Source: Marsupella aquatica
Lineage: Eukaryota; Marchantiophyta
DNA length: 64,000 nucleotides
Direction: 5' to 3'
Assembly (NCBI GenBank): GCA_973895155.1
Contig: OZ316893.1
Location: 11,470,001 to 11,534,000, forward strand
The position numbers and the translations under genes are program-made. Shown here in pieces: positions 25,201-35,610 of the stretch (within the stretch, counting starts at the first letter, position 1; the number at the start of each line of letters is the position of its first letter). The notes below the pieces were generated by a model. The model was not told the origin of the DNA. It did not search any database and saw only the letters and a list, made by a program, of their open reading frames with translations.

Positions 25201-25748
25201 GAAGCTCTTTGATGGGAAGGATGAACACAAACCATCAAAAGCCCAAACAGTAGATGATATCAGAGCCAAGTATGGACATCCTAGAAAATCTCAGGTGGGC
25301 ATTGGTCATTTTGAAGATTTGATAATGCATTCTCTTGTGTCATTAAAAAAACTCGAGCTGTGGTTGTTATATTGATTACTCCGTTCCTACGTGATCTCAC
25401 AGGAACTTTCAAGTGCCTTGGACATGACCAGAAATAAACTCGCTGAACGGGGAGAAAAGCTGCAGGTAATTGGCAACAAACTTCTCTGACCTGGTGCACC
25501 TTGGGGCACATTCTTCTACGACAAAAGCCTATAATAGTATCTTGATGCCAACTGGAAAAGGAACGTGTCAAATCCGCTTTTTTTAGGGTCTGAGTAGAAT
25601 TGGGGAGGCAGTCGACTGATGTGTGATGGGATGCTTGCAGGACATTAGTGACAAGACTGCTGAGATGGAAGATAATGCCCACAATTTTGCTTCAATGGCC
25701 GAGGAGCTTGCTAAGAAAATGGCCCAAAAGAAGTGGTGGGAATTATGA
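16214..25748 (+). CDS. Tomosyn / Lgl-family WD40 protein with C-terminal R-SNARE motif (24 exons)
   Basis: Tomosyn binds Q-SNAREs through a VAMP-like motif and controls vesicle fusion at the plasma membrane; plants carry TYN1/TYN2-type genes. Exons: 16214-16252, 17337-17467, 18099-18183, 18360-18413, 18668-18759, 18900-19009, 19190-19268, 19484-19979, 20171-20518, 20688-20891, 21219-21311, 21413-21485, 21631-21758, 21947-22286, 22418-22668, 22837-22964, 23274-23397, 23640-23692, 23922-24015, 24411-24636, 24816-24929, 25164-25294, 25403-25465, 25641-25748. All phases join and give 1187 aa. The [10 protein letters not shown] start, [37 protein letters not shown] and [13 protein letters not shown] match the double beta-propeller of plant tomosyns. 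The last 56 residues are an R-SNARE heptad region with the ionic-layer Arg (about R1147, in AERGEKL) and no membrane anchor. Exon 14 could start further upstream (21911). Confidence 0.93.
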
Positions 25749-28700
25749 AACGACAAGGTGTCACAGCCTCCCACCACCTCCCGTCACCTCCAAGGTCTGC
25801 GATGTCTTGTGCGAACAATAATTGTATATCAGACATTTCATCCGAGACGATTTTAGCTGTCGTCATGCTTTGAATAGCAAGTTCCTTACGAACTGGATCA
25901 GTCACCATGAAAAGTTTTGTACCAATTTTGTTTTGTTGGGGGATGCTAAAACTTAATCCCCGGCTTACATAAAATCTTAAAATTGTTACTGACGGTATAC
26001 ATCTTGTACAGTCCTTCAGTTGACTGCCCTTCCTATTCCTGCTCAGGGATGCCTGATGGACTGGGCCACTTTAGTGTGTTGTTTCTTAACAATGATAAGC
26101 TTATTCTGGACAACGATTCGACACAGAAGTTCTCCACAGGCGCATTTGTAGTCGTCTCCTGTGACCAGCCAGTGCGTGGGGTACGCCTGGGTTCGAGGAC
26201 GCTTGGAGCTGTGTGTTGCCAAGTGAACAAAGAATCGTCTTCGTATTTGGATTTTCATAAGCTCGGGAAGGGATCGGAAAATGCTCTTTGTATGGAACCC
26301 AAGCTTCTTAACTCTAGATCCTTTCCTGTCGGTTAACATGCCTACGTATTTAGGGTTTTTTCCTCCTATGACAAGAAAGTATGGTTTTCAGGAAAAACTT
26401 TCCTGTTTGCTAGCACGCCACAACTGCCCGGAATCTTGTGGGCATTTTTGTTGAGTTTGAGCAGAGCACCACTGGAGGAGTATTGAAGTGAATTTGAAAT
26501 TCTCTGATTCTCTGCACAACCCTGAAGTTTCCCCTGGTTACAAATGAGTAGTGTAATTAAAACAAGGTTTGGATGGTCCATGTCAACTCGTGCATTTTTC
26601 TTCACGATACACCAAAGCACAATTGTCACTCAAAAGGATGGCACTCACATGGTAATTGCAAGATGTGCGCAGCCACTCTCTAGAAAGAAATTTGGAAGCT
26701 TGGAGGTACTTGCCGTTAGATAGCTCTCTCAAATCCTAGTTCTGCTTTTCTACCTATGGAATTTCTCATCCAGGGTATTTTTCAGATTTGCACTCCACTG
26801 CAAACTGCCTTAAATCACCAGTGGCACATGCTCACATTCAGGTAATTTCAGAACTCACCAAAATTAGTGTCATCTTATTGAAATTTTAGAGGAGACTGAC
26901 ACCATGAGGGGAAATGATACTCCCGTGAATCATACAACCTACAGGGGTTTTGACACCTTTATACCTTCACTTGTGGACACCCTTCTCACCAAAAGTTGTC
27001 AACAGCAGAGTTTGATTTTCAATATCTCCCTTGAGATCCAACATTGTTGTCTCTTCTTTGGCTCATTAGCAGTGGCTTGGAAATGTGTTTTCAACCAGTC
27101 TATTATAGTTTCATAAAAATTTGAAAGAGTCATGTATTTCTGAAGGTTACCCAATCACTTCCTGGCCGCACAGACTTTGCACTTGCAAAAGTTTTTTAGC
27201 AGCTACTTTGACATTCAGTATCTCCCTGGATGGGGTCTGACTTGTTTGGGTTCCTTAGAAATGGCTTTGAAAGATGTTTCCAATGAAACTGCTATTGTCA
27301 AATTTCTTTGAGAATGGAGAGACCTACAAATTTCCAAAGATGACTCCCGTTTTTTTGCCACAGTTCACTCAGTGGTGTACTACTTATTATACCAGCAGAA
27401 AAGAGGGTTTCACTGCAGTCCATCCGGGTTGCAAAACTCTATCAGACCATTTGGGCAAATGTGGAGGTTCATCCATGCACAGGAGGGCACTGACTGGAAA
27501 ATGGAAAATAGGGAGATGTGTCCATCCAGGCTTCAAGTTCTAGAGGAGGGCAATGACTGGAAAATGAAAAAAGGGGGATGTTTTGGATGCTTCACCCTTT
27601 TATAGTGCCACTTCAAATGGCAGCTGGAGAATGTAAGCAGCCACACCAAAGATTATAGTCCAAGGATCAGTACACCAGGCAGCTGGAGAACTGGTGTTGT
27701 GCTAAGGATAACTGTAAACTAGGACTATCCTACAATTCCTGAGGTTTATAACCTACTCTAGGCAAAAGTTCCTTGGAGAAGAACTTAAACCACACCTGCC
27801 CGTACGGAAAGGAAGTCCCATTTCCTGCCTTGCTACTACTCATTTTTTTCCTGTGGTGAACAGTGTTCTCACCATAAAAGGTAGAGCCCAAACCCATTCT
27901 AAGTGAGATGCCTAAACCCATTATTAGTGAGACCAAACGTGTGCATTGTATAATGAGAGCTACGGGTTAACTGTAGCTCTTATATAGGTAGTTGTGGTTT
28001 AAGAGCAAGGTTGCAGGTGCTTGAGATATCCATCAAAGTACTAAATCTGGAAAGCAGCATACAATAATGATTGTACACTTTTGGAAATAGAGCTGCAAGA
28101 GGACAGTCAAATTGCAGATAGTTACATTAGGTGCTTGCAAGGGTTTGGTGTTCACAAGTACCAGAAATCCCAGGCAAGACCTAGTGGGAATTCATTTAGG
28201 CCACATGAGAGGAGCCAGAACCCTTTGATGGTCGTCTGAGGATGGAAAATATCTCCAAAGAGTGATTGTCAAGACATTGGTCACCTTGACATCCTTATGG
28301 TAGCTTCTGGAGCGTGAAATTGAAAACCAGGTAAATACTCTTAGAAAGCCAGACTGTCAAGTTTGGTGCTTGAAATTGGAAACCAGTTAAACACTCTTAC
28401 AAAGCCAGCCAGATTGTCAAATTCTATTCATGGTAGCCCAAACATTTTACATAGTGCCAAGGCATACAAATAGACCAAGAGAGGAAGAATAAGAGACTTC
28501 AACCCAACTTACTTGAACACATCAATGACTGCCCAAATGTAATTTCAGTTTCTGAAAGAGTGATTTTTGGGGATATGCGATTGTGTGTTGGAGATATACA
28601 GAAAGTCTCAACTTTTTTGTCACATTGAACTGTGTTCAAGTGCAGGCTCCTGGAAATAAGCCACTAGCCAGCAGTTATCCATGGATTGTCCTATGCTATA

Positions 28701-29040
28701 ACTGCAGGGGACATCATATATACACTTCTCCACATGTGGCTGGTCTGCCATATCTAATAAGTGCATGAGAAGACACTTATGCACTTCTCTGTTTTGTTGT
28801 CAGGTCACACATTGGACTCCTCATACCCTGAGCCATCCTATTGCCTATTTCAACTGGATAAGTGCATGAAACTCATTTATGTCATTGTTTTTTGTAGTTT
28901 TTAATATATGTTTCTTATGTATGCATTGCAGTAATTCATAAATGCATGTGTAGGCTTGTAGACAAAAGGGAACTTATGCATTTGTTGTTTTGTGCTGATT
29001 TTTTGTCATGTAGGTTGACCTGCTTATGCGAACTGCATTT

Positions 29041-29200
29041 TTTGGTGCATTTACAAAGAAAATCCTTGAGATATTTGGGGACTACATGAAGGTAGACCTG
29101 CACTTATGCATCTACAGTTTTTTGGTGCATTTACAAATAAAATCCTTGAAACATTAGGGGACAACATGGTTGGCCTGCACTAATCCACTAATGCACTTAT
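29041..29200. repeat. Tandem duplication, period 80 bp
   Basis: TTTGGTGCATTTACAAA and AAATCCTTGA recur at 29041 and 29121. The preceding GACCTGC...CTTATGC block is also repeated. Confidence 0.7.
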
Positions 29201-29471
29201 CCAAGCCGCACTTATACCCTGTTCACTGTATGTAGCTTGACCACTGTATGTAACTTGACCTTCAGACATCACACCAAACAATTTTATTCAAACAGATTTC
29301 ATTTGTCATCCAATGAAATTTAGGATTTTACCAAAAATTAGCATTTAATAGGTTCTGTGGCACCCCGAGTTGAGCAGCAGTGAAGGCAGACCCAACTTCA
29401 ATTATCAATTTACTGCATTTTAAGAATTTTAGAGGTTCCACCATCAAATGGGCTAGATTCCTTTAGGAACT

Positions 29472-29675
29472 ACCTGAGTTTTGGACCACCCCTTGGTGCA
29501 GTTAATTAAACCACAAGTGCACCTATACCTGAGTTATGGACCACCCCTTGGGACAGCTAATTAAACCACAAGTGCACCTATAAAAAGTTACAGGTTGCAC
29601 CTATACCTGAGTTATGGACCACCCCTTGGTGCAGTTAATTAAACCACAAGTGCACCTATGAAAAGTTCCAGGTTA
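29472..29675. repeat. Tandem repeat, three units of about 56-78 bp
   Basis: Units start at 29472, 29528 and 29606. Each contains GGACCACCCCTTGG and TTAAACCACAAGTGCACCTA; the second and third differ by an inserted AAAAAGTTACAGGTTGCACC. Confidence 0.85.
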
Positions 29676-30419
29676 CCCTTCACACTGCTCTCATTATAAA
29701 GTGCACAACTGGGCTTGAGCTCCACAAAAGGTGCTAAGTGCTCCACATGTCAGAGTGAGAGGACAGGAATGACGAGTAGTGATGGAGGGAATGGGGCTCT
29801 TATATGGGTAGATGTGGTTTAAATCCGGAAGCCCATTTTATCCCTATCCATCTAGCCCGAGCTGGCTTTCTCACGACTACCCAAACAGAATGCGCATCCT
29901 CGTCAGATGTGCACTACAAAGACGTATATTGTGAAGCAGGTTTGCATGTTTTCTTTCCCAGTAAAGATTGGAGAGAAGATACTTCGCTACTGTAGCTGAA
30001 ATGAACGACAACGCAAGCTGTCCTTCTGTAAGATTGTCAGTTTGTACAATTGTGTTTGTGCAAATAAATGATACACCTCTTGAGCTCTGCGTGATGCACT
30101 TTACGAGTCCAGTCAAGTCTAGAAACTGGGAAAGGCTGGACAACCAACCGCATGATATGCAGTGACGAAACCGGAAACAACAATGAAAGTATTGAAAGCT
30201 AGCAAGTAAGGGAAATTTTGCCTAAATTTAAGTCTAAGAACCGGTCCAACAAGGATTACAGATTAAGTTTTCTTCCAAAACTGTTGTGACTTACATCAGG
30301 AAACTTCACAAATGTACAATGTCTCACGGAAACCCAGCTTAAAATGGGATATGATTTTATTACGGTATGCCAGAAGGCCGTAACTTCGAAAACTGCAGGA
30401 CACCTAAACCTGTCCATCC

Positions 30420-32214
30420 CTACTTAATTTCGAGCACTTCGATTTCAAAAACAAGAACAGAGTTGGGCTGGATCCCCCAGGCCGGAAAACCTGAAGCTCC
30501 GTATGCATAATCAGGAGAGCACTGTAGAAAATACAAACAAGGGGTCAGCCGCTCAAGAACAACTGCTGGAATACGAAACAAGGGGATAAACCTCAGAACG
30601 ATCAACTTAATTGCTTCCCAAAAGAGTTCGACAATCCGACCCACACTCAGAAACAAAGTGCATAAAAGACCGCAAAGCAATCTCGAAGAGCTGTTCCACC
30701 ACATGCCCTCGATATGAACTTGGGAACTTCATTTGTCAAAGAAAATCCAAACATTTCAACTGCAACGGACCCAGCTCTAGCTCAAAGGGTGGAAATAGTC
30801 ATCACTTTTCCCTGTTTTCAAAAGTGTGGAGTAATTTGAGTCCAGTATGGAAGAACACAGGAGAAACGTACCTTAAGGCGGGCAACTTCACCAACGTTCA
30901 TGCCCAAAACTCCCTCGTCCCATCCTGCACAGGCACGTTTGATTAGACTCGTTTCCAAAAGACAGATTCTACAACAAAACTCTCATAGACCAAATGACCA
31001 GTTAAATTTCTTTGGAAGATGGCCGCTTGCAGGACACGGATTTGAAAGCAGAGACTAGACTATAAGTTTCCAGCACTCGCTTCCTGTAGACCGTTAACGT
31101 CCAGTCCTACTTCGTGACCACCCCAACGAACAGAAGATTCAACACAAAATCCGAGAAGAAACATGTAACCTATAATGCTTTGCCAATCTCGGAAAGTCAT
31201 GCTTCTCCCTGACAATCACATCTTAATTAAACCTTCATTTTTGCAGCACATCGTTGTCTGATGGGCAGGTGCATACCTGCAATAACCTTCTTCCTTCCAA
31301 TGGTAAACGTGAAGGGCTTCTGACCAGGATCCTTGGTGCTGCAAAGATAAGAAATCTGTGTAAGCATCAACAAACACACGCCGAAGTAAAGGAGAAACAA
31401 CCGTCCAGAATGAGAAGCATCGATCCACCTTCTATGCCACAAGTCAGGACGTATGCACAACCACAGATCTGACACAATGTGTACTTATAATTGGGTATCA
31501 CGCATACCTCCAGAATTTCTTGGAGAGGTCTCTGTCCTTTCCTGCACAAGCAAAGTACGGTTCCGTCAAACCAAACCAAACCACACAGCTCCTCAATATA
31601 CCCACAACAGTTGCAATGTGGTCAAATTTTGCGGGATCGCCAGCTTCACTTCGTGACAACCTGCACCAGAGCTGAGGTCACAGGAGACCGTCCCCACTAT
31701 CATATCGATCAAACACCTCCTTCACGGGGATCGTGAGAGCCCGACCGCCATCATCAAAGAGGGCCACCAAAAGAGCAGCTGACGGGCTTTCAAAGAAAGG
31801 TCACAATCACAGCGGAAGGCCGGACGTTGATGAAAACTGTTTGGAACATGAGGAAAGGATAACGAGATGGATGAGCGAGTTTGTAAGTTCAGAGGCCTAT
31901 CGAGAGAACAGGAAAGACCCAACAATCAAAAGAGTGAGAGAGAGGTGGAGAACGAAACAGAGCAATCCTTCACACTCACCGAAGCCAGTGCAGTGGACGG
32001 TAACGTCTTGGCCTGGTTGAGGCTTTGGGCCAGTCCCCTCCTGGAGGATTTCCTTCTCGAATCCCATGATGTCCAACTGGGTTGCTGCTGGTGGCTTGTT
32101 GGGTTCTCGACTATTTCTCGTTCGTCCCGTGGTGGTGGGTGGAGAAGATAGCTGGTACACTATACGAAGAATTACAAGGGCAGAGAGGAAGAAAAGGAGC
32201 GTCTTTACCTTCAT
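30420..32214 (-). CDS. FKBP12-type peptidyl-prolyl isomerase with N-terminal membrane anchor (5 exons)
   Basis: FKBPs catalyse cis-trans isomerisation of prolyl bonds and bind FK506/rapamycin. Exons on the minus strand: 32214-31980, 31541-31508, 31338-31277, 30924-30872, 30521-30420; all GT-AG, phases consistent, 161 aa. The last 112 residues are a complete FKBP12 domain beginning [19 protein letters not shown], with [42 protein letters not shown] and [16 protein letters not shown]. The key pocket residues (W in GWDEG, Y in SPDYAYG, F in FAW-like GFPAW context) are present. Unlike cytosolic FKBP12, the frame continues upstream to [20 protein letters not shown], a signal peptide or anchor. Translation from the internal ATG at 32067 would give an ordinary FKBP12. 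An earlier in-frame ATG at 32310 also exists. Which start is used is not visible. Confidence 0.9.
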
Positions 32215-35110
32215 AGCAACGTGTTCTTTGCAATCCTCTCCTCGCTCTCTCTTTCTGGACGCAGATTGCAGTTTTAGTGTACTGTAGTAATAGGTTGGCC
32301 AAACTCTCACGTGTCATTTCTTTTTTGGAGCAAGAGCCCCTCAATAGTCTTACAACAACAACAACAGAGAATTTTTTTGATACAAAGCACAGCCGTAGAT
32401 CTAGTGAAGATCTGTCTTCTGCAGATGGCCGGCTGAAATGGATGGACGAGATCGCTGGATGTAAACTGAAATGGATTGCCAAAATGCAAGACTTTGAATT
32501 GAATGGACAATTTGAATGGACAATTTGAAATGGACAGCCAATATCTCAGGGTCTCGGGATCTTTTTGGTGGATCCCAAGATCTCACTCAGTATTCCCAAA
32601 ATTCTCACTTAAGATTCCTTATGCAATTTGTAGCAGCTGTAGATCTTGGAGACTTCTCTTTTGAGCCCTTTATAGCATGGAATGGTGGAGAGGAGGCACA
32701 AGGGCAAGTGAAAATCTGATAGCTCAAGGGAGCCACTGGGATGGTCTGCATCCAAAGGGGGAGGATCAATACCCAAATGAGAACTCCAGATGAGAGGGAG
32801 CCCTCTGGAGCCTCTTATGGGTTTACTAAACTGGTGTGTAATTACAACTCTACCACACTTTTAATTGTATCTACTGTATTGTCAAAGTTCTGAACTATGG
32901 GTTAACCAAGGGCTTATGTGGGTTAGAGTCCATCCTGTAGTAGATACAAGACAGCATTTGATTTGTTTCTGTCCACCCAGTCCATCGTACTCTCAATGTA
33001 GTAGTTTAAACCACCACTAGCCATGACAAAACCTGGATGCAGCAGGTTTCATTAATAGTACCATTTTCCTGAAATTGTGGAGCAAAATGGCAAGATAGAG
33101 GAGAAAAATGAGTGGAATGTGAAAAAAGGAGAAATCTTGGAAGCTTCCACCTTTTATATATGGCTAGTGCCGGTTTAAAGTAAGAAACCCTCTCCATTTT
33201 GAAAATTCATCAAGGTCCACTGAATTGCGCCCATTTGATTGAGGGACTTTGAGGATGACACTATTCAGTGGTGGTCTCTTCAGTCAGCAGTGGCTCTCTG
33301 AACATATCACTACAAGGACCCATAAGCAATGTAGCCCAATAGCTAACAAACCCCTACTGAAACCTAAACTCAAATGCCTGGTAAAGGTCAGGTGTAAACA
33401 AACACGGGAGGGTGGCAAAGTGGAAGTTATCTTTGAATGCCATGCCTTCCTTTGAATTGTGTTCAGCACATGAGCCCTCTGAAGTGCAAGAGATAAATGA
33501 ACCCTGATCCGAAGGTTTTGACTTCAAATAAATGGCTTCCTCGTCCAATTAAAATGAATACATTTGTATTATTTTTTGAACTTAATCGTGTGACTCGCTG
33601 TGTCTTTTTCCTAGAGCGTGTTGGTTTTAAACCAAGGGAAGAATGATATTACTTCTTTTTTTTTAGCATAAATGTTGAGAAACATGGGTTCCTAGATACA
33701 GGTTCTTTGCACTATTTTCAAATGCTATCATAAAATGAATTTGGTTACAATTATTGAACCGTACTATAGGGTTTGGACTTGAATAAAGAGCATTGTTATA
33801 TTTTTGAACTCAAAACGAAGAACCAGAATTGCCATTTTGTTCCCCCGCGAAAAGCCCCACGGGAAGAAAATATCAGGGTTCATCTATGCTTTGAAGAGAT
33901 AAATGAAAACGAAGAACCAGAATTGTTTAGTCTTGTTGAGTATGCTCTCACACAGAGCTCATTCAAACTTGTTGAAGTTATTCTAGTGCCAATAACCTAT
34001 ATGCATCCAGGACCATAGCCTTTACACGATACCTCAAATGATACTTGTCAAGGTTAAATCTGCCCTGCACCATTGACCTTTTAGTTTCTAGTGTAGACAG
34101 AAAGAACAAATATTATGCCCATCTTTTGCATAAAATCATCTGAAGTGTGCCTTTTAGATTCTAGTGTAGACAAAAAGAATGTGAAAGGGCCCAAACCCGG
34201 TAGTAACTTAGTGATGACTTATAATTGCGTATATGAGTAGAAAGCAAGTAGGTGTACCAAAAGTGTTTGGTTTTCAGAATTTTTAATTTTTGTTAGTTCT
34301 AAAAAATTGATGCGACAACTGGAGGCCGGAGTAGAGAGGGGTGTCGAGCGGTGATGGATGACAAGGGAACCATTGAGGGGGTAAAAGGAGGCCACAAGGC
34401 AGCCCAAGGACTTGGAGCCAAGGTGTGGGCATCTTGGAGGGGTGGGGGCTGGTTGGAGGCTCCACGTAAGGCGCAAAACGGGAAGAATGACCAAAATATA
34501 GAAAATGTTGAAACTTAGAACAGACGTTGCTGCGCTAGTACTATTCTAAACATGGTCATGTTTGGATTCATTTTGAAGCCCTCAATGAGCCCCATGCGAA
34601 ACTGAGGTTCTCTAGTTGAGTTTAGGTCTATATCAAACAGTGACATCTCGAGGGACCTCAACACCCGTAAAACGACAAACTAGACAATCTTGGAGTAGTG
34701 ATGGTGGGAGGGCCCTTAGAAGAAAGGGGTTCCCACACTTGTGTTCCCCTTCACCTTTTGTGTGGTCCTCACATGTTTTTTTTTGCTCTCTTTCCCTTCC
34801 CCATCGTAGAAGGGCCACCGTAGAAGGGGCCCTCGCACTTTCTTCTTTCCCTTTTTCTCTATTCTCACTTGTGGGGTTTCCATCCATACCTAAACCCTAA
34901 ACCTTTTCCTTCTTGTGCTTGCTTTCAATGTGTGTACGGACCCTGGTTGTACGAACATCCGATTTTTTACCATCTCAAAATCAAGAGTCTATGGGCTTGT
35001 TGGAAAGAGCTCGCCGAGCTGAATCCAACGATGTGTCACACGGCCGAAACGGAGCTAAGACGGGGGAGATACGACAAATCACATTTTTTGACAATACGAG
35101 GGCTTTGGGG

Positions 35111-35130
35111 CCGTACGGACGTCCGTACGG
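35111..35130. other. Perfect 20-bp palindrome
   Basis: CCGTACGGACGTCCGTACGG reads the same on both strands with no loop. TACGGAC/GTACGGA words also recur nearby (34934, 35222). Confidence 0.9.
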
Positions 35131-35442
35131 AAGGAGGTCCCGGCTTTGCAAGGGAAGGAAGAGGTAGTAGCACATACGGGGAAACCGTGATCCGTGTTTT
35201 GCAAAGTCGGGGGAAACGTGTTGTACGGACGAAACGAAGGGAGACGGTGCCCCGTAAAAACTTAAACGATCATATCTTGGCCGTTTGACATTCGTTTTGT
35301 GCACAGTTTATGGAGCCGTGAACAGGAAGATGAGGGCTCCTTAGATATGTTTTCAGAAGTGAATTCTGAGAAAATTTTAGTTTCGACAATTATAGGGGCC
35401 CCCTCCTTTTACAACGAACCGGTGGTGGCGAACAGGAGGATC

Positions 35443-35610
35443 GGGGCTCAAGCCAAGGCACCGTGAGTGAGGAGGAGGAAGACTGATGAGGAGACCAACT
35501 CACGGGGCTCAAGTCAGGGCACCGTGAGTGAGGAGGAGGAGGACTGATGAGGAGACCAACTCACGGGGCTCAAGCCATGGCACCGTGAGTGAGGAGGAGG
35601 AGGACTAGGT
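35443..35610. repeat. Tandem repeat, 61-bp unit, about 2.7 copies
   Basis: GGGGCTCAAG begins at 35443, 35504 and 35565, an exact 61-bp period. Each unit contains GGCACCGTGAGTGAGGAGGA and GGAGACCAACTCAC, and differences between units are few, so the array is recent. Confidence 0.92.

Larger units (their letters stand above)
25749..30419. other. Gene-free interval of decayed repeats
   Basis: No protein family is recognisable in any frame. Small tandem arrays occur at 28330-28425, 29041-29200 and 29472-29675. Two AT-poor blocks with a TCTTATAT(A/G)GGTAG motif followed by TGTGGTTTAA (27975-28001 and 29798-29821) look like diverged copies of one element, perhaps an LTR-only relic. The 3' untranslated part of the downstream FKBP gene is expected near 30230-30419. 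Confidence 0.5.
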
